NCBI GenBank assembly: GCA_036741355.1
Contig: DAINSK010000003.1
Coordinates: 91,406-155,405 of the forward strand
Length of the DNA stretch: 64,000 nt
Source of the DNA: JBBRGK01 sp036741355
GTDB taxonomy: Bacteria > Chloroflexota > Dehalococcoidia > CAUJGQ01
Reading direction: 5' to 3'
The position numbers and the translations under genes were made by a program. The notes beneath the pieces are model-generated. The model saw nothing but the letters and a program-made list of their open reading frames with translations, was not told where the DNA came from and searched no databases. Each line of letters begins with the position of its first letter. Positions within the stretch are counted from its first letter, which is position 1. Shown in pieces: positions 16,985-25,289 of the stretch.

Positions 16985-17968
16985 CTACGCTTTAAGCCGC
17001 CCGAATCGCTTTAAAAGCTCCTTCGTACGGCGCACAAAATTGTAGGTGCGTGCGGTCCAAACAGGACCGGCCAGCCGCTCCAGGATGTCAACGGGAGTGT
17101 GGCGTACGCGCGCCCGCGGAACGATTTTGCCGAGAGCGGCAGGATCTCCGGCGACCACTGCCTGTTTCCACTCACGCAACGGCCGGCCCGGCGGCGCTTC
17201 GAAGCGCCGCAGTTGCTGCCAGCGTCCGTTTCGGTCTGTGTATACCGAGCCGCCGGCTTCTTGCACCAGCAGTACGCCGGCCGCCACGTCCCAAATCTTC
17301 GGCGAAGCGAACAGCGCGTATTGCAAACCGCCTGAGGCGGCGAGCCCCAGTTCCACGGCGATGCTGCCGAGCGAGCGCGTCTCGCCGGGCGGCATACCCT
17401 GGGAAAGCCGAAAACGAAATCCATGGTGAAATCCCGCCGGCACGCCAGAAAGCCGGGCGCGGCCAGAAAGGTCGCGCTGCGGGAGCTGCCACTTGCGTTC
17501 GTCAATGCTCAATCCGCTTCCAACGCGAGCGTGCATCACGCACGGTCGTGCATCGGGGCCGAAGGTCGTATATAACGCAGCCACGACCGGCTCACCCTGA
17601 TAGAGAATGCCGATTGAGACGGCGAAGATCGGCAGTCCATTGGCGAAGTTAGCCGTTCCGTCAAGCGGGTCCACGACCCACAGATACGCGGAGCCGGCAT
17701 CCGCGTCGGCGCCTTCTTCGCCGAGCACGCCGTGGCCCGGAAATCGGCACGCCACCTCCGCCCGGACGAAACGCTCGACCGCCTCGTCGGCATCGGTCAC
17801 CGGGTCTTTGTCCCGCTTCGATTTGAAGCGGACGTCAAACGGTTCGACGAAATATCGGAGGAGTTCGCCGCCGGACCTGCGCGCAATGTCGACCGCCGCC
17901 GCTTCGATCGCCTCCAGGATGTCGGCCGTTGGCGGGATCTGACCGCAATGCGGGTCGGTCGGACTCAT
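16985..17968 (-). CDS. Inositol monophosphatase family protein
   Basis: The 327-aa protein has the lithium-sensitive phosphatase motifs: GEEG (first metal ligand), DPLDGTANF, and WDVAAGVLLVQEAGG. It should hydrolyse a phosphate monoester (inositol-1-P, fructose-1,6-bisP or PAP are known family substrates). It is about 60 aa longer than SuhB-like proteins because of a basic C-terminal extension ending KELLKRFGRLKA. The ATG at 17968 shares its A with the stop of the upstream 88-aa gene (TGATG), implying coupled translation. Confidence 0.88.
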   Translation of the reverse strand: MSPTDPHCGQIPPTADILEAIEAAAVDIARRSGGELLRYFVEPFDVRFKSKRDKDPVTDADEAVERFVRAEVACRFPGHGVLGEEGADADAGSAYLWVVDPLDGTANFANGLPIFAVSIGILYQGEPVVAALYTTFGPDARPCVMHARVGSGLSIDERKWQLPQRDLSGRARLSGVPAGFHHGFRFRLSQGMPPGETRSLGSIAVELGLAASGGLQYALFASPKIWDVAAGVLLVQEAGGSVYTDRNGRWQQLRRFEAPPGRPLREWKQAVVAGDPAALGKIVPRARVRHTPVDILERLAGPVWTARTYNFVRRTKELLKRFGRLKA

Positions 17969-18234
17969 CAAAGCGTCTCGAACGGGTCGGGCTTAACGAG
18001 CGCGATAAAGGCATACCGCTTGCTCGCCACCTGCTCCGTGATGACCACTCGGAGGTCCTCGTCGTGCAGCCGCAACTGGCAGACATCGCCGCGCTCGAGA
18101 CGGCGTTCCGAATCGACCAGGCTGATCGTTCCTGTCCAGCGTCCCTGGCGAAAGCCGGCGTCACATCTGGCTGGCACATTCGTGCCGTCCGGAATCAGGA
18201 AGTCAGCCGCCCCATTGAAATGCGTTGCTGGCAT
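17968..18234 (-). CDS. Unknown 88-aa protein between maoC-like and inositol-phosphatase genes
   Basis: This is a small beta-rich protein with alternating hydrophobic strands (WTGTISLVD, VCQLRLHDEDLRVVI, YAFIALV), possibly a small barrel. I recognise no family. Both ends overlap neighbours by one nucleotide (TGATG at start and stop), which argues that it is a real, translationally coupled member of a three-gene operon. Confidence 0.65.
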   Translation of the reverse strand: MPATHFNGAADFLIPDGTNVPARCDAGFRQGRWTGTISLVDSERRLERGDVCQLRLHDEDLRVVITEQVASKRYAFIALVKPDPFETL

Positions 18235-19130
18235 CAGGTTTTGGGGTGAACCTTGAAGATCGCCGTGTGTTGTACCTGCATTACCTGCCGACCATGGTCG
18301 TCGATACAGAAAATATCAAGAACGGCGTAGTGATGCAGCCGGCGCTCGTAGACCTCGGCGAGCCGCCCATGGAAGGTGAACGTGCGACCGGCGAGCGCCG
18401 GACCGAGATAGCGGATCTGCGAACGCGTGTGGATCCACGGGCCGAAACTGTAGCTTTGCGTGAAGATGCGATTGCACTCGCTCAACAGCCAGCCAGGATG
18501 CATCAGCGGCGGGCCCCAGATCGATCTCTCTGTGAACAGACTATTGCTGCCGAAAACGTTCTGCGCGTAGTCGCGGGCGACCTGCGCCGTCGTCGGCGCC
18601 ACGAGTCTCGCGAGCACCGTACCGACCGATGTCGTTTCGAGGCGCAGTTCCGGCCGCGGATCCGGCGGCGATCCCGGGTCGACATTGACATAATCGGGAA
18701 CTTGGACGGGGCCCCGCGTAGGCTCGCTGGTTACCGTCGCGGTACCGGTCCCGCAGCGTTCGCCGGCCGAATTTTCGGTGCGGATGTCAAAAGCGACCGC
18801 ATCACCCGACTCGCCGCTGTTCACTTCCAGCACCGTCGCACGGGACACCGCCATTTGCTGCTCGTAGAGCGGCTGCACGAAGGCCACCGTGGCGGCGCCG
18901 GTCGTCAGCCAGCGTTCGCCGAGAGCTTCGGCCAACGGTGCAACCATGTACGCGTAAACGGTGACGCCGGGGACGAGGCCGCCGGCAAAGCCGTATTTCT
19001 TTGCGACCTCGTCGTCGTGGATCTTGTTATCGGAGTGAAGCGACGCGTTATGGGCGGTGACGGTTGAGGACGGCAACTCGTCGCCGAGGATGAAAAGCGG
19101 CAGAGCCGGTAGTGTACGGATCGTCGTCAT
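18234..19130 (-). CDS. MaoC-like double hotdog hydratase/dehydratase
   Basis: The 298-aa protein has two hotdog-type halves. The first carries HDDEVAKKYGFAGGLVPG, a MaoC-like hydratase signature with D and the GxxGG loop. The second (after about residue 185) has IWGPPLMHPGWLL and resembles an acyl-thioesterase or substrate-binding half. Enoyl-CoA hydration or beta-hydroxyacyl-CoA dehydration is the likely reaction. The ATG at 19130 follows GGAG by 8 nt; an upstream 23-codon extension is rejected. It is first of the three-gene operon. Confidence 0.8.
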   Translation of the reverse strand: MTTIRTLPALPLFILGDELPSSTVTAHNASLHSDNKIHDDEVAKKYGFAGGLVPGVTVYAYMVAPLAEALGERWLTTGAATVAFVQPLYEQQMAVSRATVLEVNSGESGDAVAFDIRTENSAGERCGTGTATVTSEPTRGPVQVPDYVNVDPGSPPDPRPELRLETTSVGTVLARLVAPTTAQVARDYAQNVFGSNSLFTERSIWGPPLMHPGWLLSECNRIFTQSYSFGPWIHTRSQIRYLGPALAGRTFTFHGRLAEVYERRLHHYAVLDIFCIDDHGRQVMQVQHTAIFKVHPKT

Positions 19131-19199
19131 CACGGCGCTCCAGTCTGAATGTGCACCCAGCGGCGCCGTTGTCAGTGTACGCCGGACAGCCACATACAA

Positions 19200-19385
19200 T
19201 CAGCGCTGGAGTGTCAGAGCAGCCTCTGGGTGCGGCTCGGTTTCCGCCGCCAGCCCGGTATCGACGATCTGTGATATATCCAGAGCCTCGTCGATCTCCT
19301 CCGCCATCCAGCGCCCGGTCGCCCGAAACCGGCTCTGTTCAGCCGCCCGATGCGCCAGCCGTTTCGGCTCCCGTTCCCGTGACAC
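19200..19385 (-). CDS. Possible small hydrophilic protein (61 aa)
   Basis: This is a GTG-started reading frame with AGGGGGCGG just upstream. The product is charged, helical in appearance (REREPKRLAHRAAEQ), and lacks any recognised domain. It lies 69 bp upstream of the maoC-like gene on the same strand, downstream of an AT-rich stretch that looks promoter-like. It may be a real leader gene of the operon or chance. Confidence 0.4.
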   Translation of the reverse strand: MSREREPKRLAHRAAEQSRFRATGRWMAEEIDEALDISQIVDTGLAAETEPHPEAALTLQR

Positions 19386-19517
19386 GATTCCGCCCCCTAG
19401 CCGCACTGATGTTCTGTCAATTGATAGTAATAACGGCAAATCGGGACATAAGTTAATAGCAAAACAGTAATCAAGCACAAAAATTGTTGTGAGCTGTCAA
19501 CTCTTGTTCGACCGGTT
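19386..19517. promoter_or_regulatory. AT-rich intergenic segment, probable promoter region
   Basis: About 100 bp here are much richer in A+T than surrounding DNA, including GATAGTAATAAC and AAAAATTG. It lies between the phosphodiesterase stop and the minus-strand small gene and probably holds the promoter of the maoC-like operon. No confident -35/-10 pair could be picked. Confidence 0.35.
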
Positions 19518-20108
19518 CTATGAATGACCGTGGGCGTGAGCCGAGAGCACCGCGCGGGTGGTGTCCCAGCTATGGGCACGTCCCGGATTCGGACGGCCCG
19601 GCGAATTGCCGAGCACGATGATCTCTGCATGCATCGATTCAGGCGTCAGTTCAAGCAGACCGACGGTGCCCAGTCGCGTCTCTTTGTGGTGGGGCAAGAT
19701 GGGACTGCCGGAGTTCACCAGGACCATCCCGTGGCCGTGACGGATGCGCTCGAAGTGCGTGTGGCCGGCGATCATGACATCGACAGGCCGGTCGAAGTGC
19801 TTGTCATGAACGGCATCAAGGGGTCGTGTCTCCGGTACGAGGCTGTGCCGCATACCGATTCGCCAGCCCCCGACCTCAAGGTATTGGACCGGCGCCAGGC
19901 GTGGATCGCTAAAGTTGTCGTTGTTTCCCAGCGCGGCGATGACCGGCGCGAACTGTTCCAGCCAGTCGAGAATACTGGGCGCGGTAATGTCGCCCGCGTG
20001 GAGGATCATGCCCACCGACTGAAAGAAAGCGGCGCACTCCGGTCCCAGTTCGCCGAGGTGCCGGTGGAGCGCGGGCAGGTGTGTGTCGGTGACAAGGCCG
20101 AGGCGCAT
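19518..20108 (-). CDS. Calcineurin-type metallophosphoesterase (YfcE/MJ0936-like)
   Basis: The 196-aa protein has the dimetal phosphodiesterase motifs in order: DTHLP (D-x-H), GDI, GNND and GHTH with a later NSGS. Small YfcE-like enzymes hydrolyse phosphodiesters; the natural substrate is unknown. The ATG at 20108 begins directly at the first beta strand as in homologues; no strong ribosome-binding site. The C-terminus is His-rich (SAHAHGHS). It is divergent from the thiolase gene. Confidence 0.85.
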   Translation of the reverse strand: MRLGLVTDTHLPALHRHLGELGPECAAFFQSVGMILHAGDITAPSILDWLEQFAPVIAALGNNDNFSDPRLAPVQYLEVGGWRIGMRHSLVPETRPLDAVHDKHFDRPVDVMIAGHTHFERIRHGHGMVLVNSGSPILPHHKETRLGTVGLLELTPESMHAEIIVLGNSPGRPNPGRAHSWDTTRAVLSAHAHGHS

Positions 20109-20236
20109 GTGGGGCTGCCCGAATCCGCGATTGCGGCGTGGGGAAACCGAAAAATATACAGGATGCCGGTTTCGCCCGCGTGCTAGTGACGGTAGCATAG
20201 AGCCGCGGTTCGCGCAGTTGGGCCAAGGAGCAAGCA

Positions 20237-21436
20237 ATGGCGGCAGCATCAGGTCAGCGCCGTGACGCGGCAATTGTGGGTATCTACGAGTACCCGCTGC
20301 GGAAGGTCGACGGTATTACCGCGTTGGAGATCAAGGCAGAGAGCGCCCGCAACGCTCTGGACGATGCCGGGCTGAAGTGGGGCGATGTTGACGGGGTCTA
20401 CGACGCCGGCGACGGCGGGCCGAGCGGCAGCGGCCTGGGCATCGCCGACTACTTCGGATTCCACCCATCTGTGATTGACACTACGTCGGTAGGCGGCAGC
20501 TCCTACGAATTCCAGGCGTCGCACGCGCTGCGCGACATCGCCGCCGGCAAGTGCAAGGTCGCGCTTCTCACCTACGGCTCGACGGCGCATAGCGACGCAC
20601 GCGCGATCGGCACAGGCGGCCGCGTGAGCCCATCGCCCAGCCCGACGGGAAATATGGAAGATTCCTGGGGCATGACGCTGATCGCCAACTACGCGATGGT
20701 TGCCCAGCGGCACATGTATGAATACGGGACCAAGCCGCAGCAGCTTGCGGAGATTTCGGTTGCGACGCGCGCCCACGCCGTTCGTAATCCCCAGGCCGTC
20801 CGCGCGATGGAGGACCTGGGATTCGTCGGTACCGGCGAAGTGTCGGTCGAAGACGTGCTCGACTCGCGCATGATCGCCGACCCTCTGCACCTGCTCGAAT
20901 GTTGCATGGTGTCAGACGGCGGCGGTGCGGTCGTGATCGCCTCTGCCGGCGTAGCCCGCAGCGCAAAAAGGAAACCCGTCTGGCTCATCGGTTCCGCCGA
21001 AGCGACGCGCTACGTCACGAACGACAGCGACATCACCCGCAGTGCCGCCGAGCAGTCCGGTCCGGTGGCGTTCGGGCAGGCCGGCGTGCGGCCGGACGAG
21101 ATCGACATCGCTATGATTTACGACTCGTTTACGATTACTGTGTTGACGATCCTCGAAGACCTGGGCTTCTGCAAGAAAGGCGAAGGCGGATCGTTTGTCG
21201 AAAACGGCCGCTTACGGTGGGACAAGGGGTCGCTGGCACTCAATACTGACGGCGGTGGTCTGTCGTCGAATCATCCCGGGATGCGCGGCATCTTCTTGTT
21301 GATCGAAGCAGCCAGACAGCTCCGTGGTGAGTCGACTTCGCAGGTCAAGGACGCGCGGCTGGCCGTCGCTCACGGCAACGGCGGCATGCTCGGCTCCCGA
21401 CACAGCGGCGGCACCATCATCCTCGCCCGCGACTAG
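20237..21436 (+). CDS. Thiolase-fold lipid-transfer-like protein lacking the catalytic Cys
   Basis: The 399-aa protein has the thiolase fold of the SCP2/Ltp branch. At the usual nucleophile position the sequence reads VGGSSYEFQASHA with Ser and no Cys. The HP of the GHP motif is kept (SNHPG), and the second Cys site reads HGNGGMLG. In steroid degradation, Ltp2 proteins of this type pair with DUF35 proteins as retro-aldolases, and the next gene is a DUF35 protein. AAGGAG precedes the ATG. An aldolase or acyl-transfer role for the pair is inferred. Confidence 0.85.
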   Translation: MAAASGQRRDAAIVGIYEYPLRKVDGITALEIKAESARNALDDAGLKWGDVDGVYDAGDGGPSGSGLGIADYFGFHPSVIDTTSVGGSSYEFQASHALRDIAAGKCKVALLTYGSTAHSDARAIGTGGRVSPSPSPTGNMEDSWGMTLIANYAMVAQRHMYEYGTKPQQLAEISVATRAHAVRNPQAVRAMEDLGFVGTGEVSVEDVLDSRMIADPLHLLECCMVSDGGGAVVIASAGVARSAKRKPVWLIGSAEATRYVTNDSDITRSAAEQSGPVAFGQAGVRPDEIDIAMIYDSFTITVLTILEDLGFCKKGEGGSFVENGRLRWDKGSLALNTDGGGLSSNHPGMRGIFLLIEAARQLRGESTSQVKDARLAVAHGNGGMLGSRHSGGTIILARD

Positions 21437-21471
21437 CACGCACTTCAGAAAACAACCGCAAGGATACACCC

Positions 21472-21894
21472 ATGACAACGCAGGCCATCCGCCCCCAGCC
21501 CAAATTTCCCGAGCCGGATACCGACCGGTTCTGGAAAGCGACGCGTGAGCACCGATTGACTTACCCAAAATGCAACGACTGCGGCACGATCGTGTTCTAT
21601 CCGCGCCGCCACTGTACGAGTTGCGGATCGCAGTCGTTGAGCTGGCACGACTCAAACGGCGAGGGCACCATCTACACCTATAGCGTCGTGCGCCAGAACC
21701 GCCATCCGGCGTTCAAAGACCTCGGAGCCTACGCGGTGGCGTACGTCGACCTCGACGAAGGTTTTCGGATCATGACCAACATTACCGGCGTCGCCGACCC
21801 GACGAAAGAGATCAGCGTCGGGCAGCGCGTGAAGGTAAAGTGGGAAGACCAGCCCGGCGGCGAAGTCTCGTTACCGATGTTTGTCCCCGCGTGA
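21472..21894 (+). CDS. DUF35 OB-fold / zinc-ribbon acyl-CoA-associated protein
   Basis: The 140-aa protein has an N-terminal helix, a rubredoxin-like zinc ribbon (C-x2-C ... C-x2-C: CNDC and CTSC) and an OB-fold domain with GTIYTYSVV. DUF35 proteins bind thiolase-like partners and help place CoA thioesters. It is 35 bp after the thiolase-like gene with AAGGA before the ATG, so the pair likely forms a complex. Confidence 0.9.
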   Translation: MTTQAIRPQPKFPEPDTDRFWKATREHRLTYPKCNDCGTIVFYPRRHCTSCGSQSLSWHDSNGEGTIYTYSVVRQNRHPAFKDLGAYAVAYVDLDEGFRIMTNITGVADPTKEISVGQRVKVKWEDQPGGEVSLPMFVPA

Positions 21895-21899
21895 CCGGT

Positions 21900-23798
21900 T
21901 CAGGCGAAGACGACGTACTGGCGCAGGAATCGATCGACGCTCTTATAGAAGCTCTCGATCGTTTCACTCTTGCGCCATCCGTGTCCTTCGCCCTCATAGA
22001 CGTGGTATTCGTGCGGCACGCCGCGCGCCCGTAGCGAGTTGACGATCTCGTCGGACTGGGCGCGTGGCACCACCTGATCGATGTCACCTTGAAAGACGGC
22101 GATCGGGTCAGTTATGCGTTCGGCGTGGAAGATCGGCGATCGTTCGCGGTAGAGCGCCGCGGCTTCCGGAAGCGGTCCGAGCATCGAATCCAGATACCGT
22201 GTTTCGAACTTGTGCGTATCGGACGCAAGGGTGAAGTGGTTCGAAACACCGAACATGCAGATGCCTGCCGTGTAAAATCCGGGTTGGGTAACGAGCGACT
22301 GCAGCACAGTGTAACCACCCGCGCTGCCTCCCATGATCACCCGCTTCCGCTCGTCCACGCGGCCCGCCTCCGCCAGGTACAGACAGCCTGTCCGCGAATC
22401 TTCGACATCGTAGATCCCCCAGCTACCGCGAAGCTTCAGCATGTAATCACGACCGTAACCGGTGCTCCCTCGATAGTTCACCAACAGCACCGCGTAGCCG
22501 CGCGTGGCCAGGAACTGCGCCTGCGGGCTGTAGGAAGCCGTTACCTGGCTTGTAGGGCCGCCGTGGACCAAGCACACCAGGGGAGGCTTCCCTGGACTGT
22601 TGAAGTCAGGATTCGCGGGCGGGAAAAAGATGCCGTGGGCGGTCTCGCCGTCGAACGAGGTCCAACTGACTGCTTCGGGGATGGAATGCGCTGCTTCCGG
22701 GACGGTTTCGCCTGTGGCGCGAGCCAGTGTACTCGTCACGCCAGCCGCGAGATCGACTTCGAGAACGCGTAATGGCAGAGTCCCGGAACTGGCCACGATC
22801 GCGGCCCTGCAGCCGGTCGGTCCGCCGGAGACGTAGTCGACGGAGGTATAGTGCGCGGCGGCCTGGAACGCGCGTATCGCTCCGCTCGACACGTCGATCG
22901 ACAGCAATGCATGGACTCCTCGACTTGAACGCGCGCACGCGATCTGGTTGCCGCCGTCGACAAACGCGTATGCCTGCTGTCCCTGCGACCACGCGGGGCG
23001 GCCGTATTCCGCCTCGTCGTCGGTCAAGCGGCGCACCGCGCCGGTGGCAAGGTCATGCAGATAGATCTGTCCCCACCCGGTCTGGTCGGAAACGTAGGCG
23101 ATTGACGATCCATCGGGGCTAAACTCGGGCTGGAAAATCGCCGTTTCGTTGTCTCCCGCCAGCTTGCGCTCGTCACTTGTGCACGGGGTGCCTCCGCGCG
23201 AGTCGAATTCGGCCACCCATAGCTCCGTTCCGTCCCATGGCATGTTCGGGTGATCCCACGCAATCCAGGCGACGCGATCGCCGGCCGGGTGCCAGCGCGG
23301 CTGCATATAGAAATCGTGCCCAACGGCGAGCTTGACCGGCCATTGCCGGCCCTCGGAGTCCACGACGCCGATACAGTCCTCGTCTTCGAAAGACTGGACA
23401 AAGAGCACCCAGCGGCCGTCGGGCGATATACGCGGCGTAGAGACGGATCCAAGGGCAGGCGTAATCGCTTTCGCGGGTCCGCCGCTAAGCGGCTGCCGGT
23501 ACAAGCGCCCACCAGATACGAACACGACGGCTCCCCGGCCAACCCCGAAGTCTCCACCACCGTAGCCAACCGTGGCGCGTACGGGGAGGTCCGATGTCAG
23601 GTCACGCGGCGCAGGGTCATCTTCCCGAGAAGCAACCAATACGCCTCGATCGCTGCGCCCTTCCAGCCACACCGCCGTTCGCCCGTCGGTATCCCATGCC
23701 GGCTCATTCAGCCGCTTCCCCTGCGCCAGGGCGACCGGGGTAATTGGGCTATCCCAAAGCCCGTATGCGCGGACGGTCTTCGTGTCTGTTTTGAGCAT
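21900..23798 (-). CDS. S9-family prolyl-oligopeptidase-like peptidase
   Basis: The 632-aa protein has an N-terminal TolB/WD-like beta-propeller (repeats with SPDG, HPAGD) and a C-terminal alpha/beta-hydrolase domain. The catalytic triad is visible: Ser in GGSAGGYT, Asp in QGDIDQVVP, His in GEGHGW. It has no signal peptide, so it likely cleaves oligopeptides in the cytoplasm. The start at 23798 has AGAGG 6 nt upstream; an ATG five codons earlier lacks a site. It converges with the DUF35 gene 5 bp away. Confidence 0.92.
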   Translation of the reverse strand: MLKTDTKTVRAYGLWDSPITPVALAQGKRLNEPAWDTDGRTAVWLEGRSDRGVLVASREDDPAPRDLTSDLPVRATVGYGGGDFGVGRGAVVFVSGGRLYRQPLSGGPAKAITPALGSVSTPRISPDGRWVLFVQSFEDEDCIGVVDSEGRQWPVKLAVGHDFYMQPRWHPAGDRVAWIAWDHPNMPWDGTELWVAEFDSRGGTPCTSDERKLAGDNETAIFQPEFSPDGSSIAYVSDQTGWGQIYLHDLATGAVRRLTDDEAEYGRPAWSQGQQAYAFVDGGNQIACARSSRGVHALLSIDVSSGAIRAFQAAAHYTSVDYVSGGPTGCRAAIVASSGTLPLRVLEVDLAAGVTSTLARATGETVPEAAHSIPEAVSWTSFDGETAHGIFFPPANPDFNSPGKPPLVCLVHGGPTSQVTASYSPQAQFLATRGYAVLLVNYRGSTGYGRDYMLKLRGSWGIYDVEDSRTGCLYLAEAGRVDERKRVIMGGSAGGYTVLQSLVTQPGFYTAGICMFGVSNHFTLASDTHKFETRYLDSMLGPLPEAAALYRERSPIFHAERITDPIAVFQGDIDQVVPRAQSDEIVNSLRARGVPHEYHVYEGEGHGWRKSETIESFYKSVDRFLRQYVVFA

Positions 23799-23901
23799 GG
23801 TCGCCTCTGACATGGTTTTTTGTTGTGAGGAGCCACAAGGTTTTGAACGGCAATCGTCGCCGCACGACGCGTCCGTCGTCGCGCCGTGCCTGGCTGCCAG
23901 C

Positions 23902-23907
23902 TAGAAT
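23902..23907 (+). promoter_or_regulatory. Candidate -10 element for a leaderless ubiB-like transcript
   Basis: TAGAAT ends 6 nt before the ATG of the UbiB-like gene, and there is no ribosome-binding site. A transcript starting about 7 nt after this hexamer would begin at the ATG. The -35 region is poor, so this is tentative. Confidence 0.35.
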
Positions 23908-23913
23908 CCTAGC

Positions 23914-25278
23914 ATGAGAAATACCGTGAAAAACCCCCGCATATCCCCCGGAGCCATTGCAGAAGTTCGTAGCCTCGCGGCCCGGGCCTACCGCAGCGTA
24001 TACGTTTTTGGAACTGCATCACTGATTGCGGCGCAGTATCTGCGCGTCCAGCGGCAGGCGAAGAGGCTGCCGAAGGAGCAGGCCGAGAAACTGTGGGAGC
24101 AGCAACACCGCCGCAGCGCCAGGCGCCTGGCCAATATGGCGATGCGGCTAAGAGGGATGCTGGTCAAATCGGCACAATACATGTCGGCCAGGCCGGATCT
24201 TCTTCCCGAGCCCTATATCGAGGCGCTTTCGGCGTTACAGGACGCCGTCCCTCCAAAACCGTTCCGGCTGATTGCAACGCAGATCGAGCGCGAGCTCGGT
24301 GCGCCCCCGGACCAGCTGTTTGCTACCTTTGCTCGCCAACCCGTCGCTTCGGCGTCGCTGGCACAGGTCCACGCGGCGACGTTGCGGGACGGACGCAAGG
24401 TCGCGGTGAAGGTGCTATACCCGGACATCGAAGCGCTCGTTCGAGCAGACCTGCGAAACCTGGGGCTGATCGTCAACATCGTCGGCCGGATCTGGTCAAG
24501 ATATGACTTTCGCGTCATTTACCGCGAGGTCGAGCGCCTGGTTCCTATTGAGCTGGATTTGAGTAACGAGGCGGAAAACCTGGAACGGATCCGCAGTGAG
24601 CTCAGTCATCGAGACGACGTCCTTATCCCAGCTTCGATACCTGAGTTCAGCAGCGCACGGGTTCTCACGATGGATTTCGTCGACGGGATCAAGGTGAACG
24701 ACGTTGCCGCGCTCAGAGCCGCGGGTCTCGACCCCACAAGAATCGCGCGCAACATTGTCGACATGTTCGGCGAGCAGGTCCTGGTGCACGGGTTTTTCCA
24801 CGGCGACCCACATCCGGGTAACATCTTCGTCATTCCCGATGGACGGGTAGCATTGCTGGACTTTGGTCAATCGCTTCTGCTGCCCGAAGGGCCCCGTCGT
24901 GGATTCGCGCTGCTATCGCACTCAGCGGCGGCGCGCGATCCCGCGGGCATGATTCGCGCCATCCAGATGATCGGCATCCATCTTCCCGCGACTGATATGG
25001 CGGCGTATATGCACATGGCGCGCAATACTCTCGGCATGTTCGCGGAACCGGCAAGTGAGGCCGAACACGACCCCGACAGCCCCGCCGGCGTCAACGTGCG
25101 CATGGCGCGCGGCTTCCGCGGGATATCGCTCGACGCCATTACCGGCGAGGCGCTGTTCGTCTTTCGCGTCCAGGGATTGCTCCGCGGGCTACGCTTCCGG
25201 CTCGGTTCGCCGGGCAACATCATCACCGCATGGAGCAAATACGCGGACGAGGTCGTGGCGGAAACCGCGGCAGATTGA
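23914..25278 (+). CDS. ABC1/UbiB/AarF family atypical kinase
   Basis: The 454-aa protein has the protein-kinase-like ADCK/UbiB fold: a KxxQ-type element (VKSAQYMSARPDLLP), an Ala-rich loop ASASLAQVH, the VKVLYP lysine, HGFFHGDPHPGNI and LLDFGQ. Known members support isoprenoid-quinone synthesis or lipid homeostasis using ATP. The KxGQ motif reads KSAQ here. There are no C-terminal membrane helices. It is probably a single gene. Confidence 0.9.
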   Translation: MRNTVKNPRISPGAIAEVRSLAARAYRSVYVFGTASLIAAQYLRVQRQAKRLPKEQAEKLWEQQHRRSARRLANMAMRLRGMLVKSAQYMSARPDLLPEPYIEALSALQDAVPPKPFRLIATQIERELGAPPDQLFATFARQPVASASLAQVHAATLRDGRKVAVKVLYPDIEALVRADLRNLGLIVNIVGRIWSRYDFRVIYREVERLVPIELDLSNEAENLERIRSELSHRDDVLIPASIPEFSSARVLTMDFVDGIKVNDVAALRAAGLDPTRIARNIVDMFGEQVLVHGFFHGDPHPGNIFVIPDGRVALLDFGQSLLLPEGPRRGFALLSHSAAARDPAGMIRAIQMIGIHLPATDMAAYMHMARNTLGMFAEPASEAEHDPDSPAGVNVRMARGFRGISLDAITGEALFVFRVQGLLRGLRFRLGSPGNIITAWSKYADEVVAETAAD

Positions 25279-25289
25279 TAGGTCCCGAA

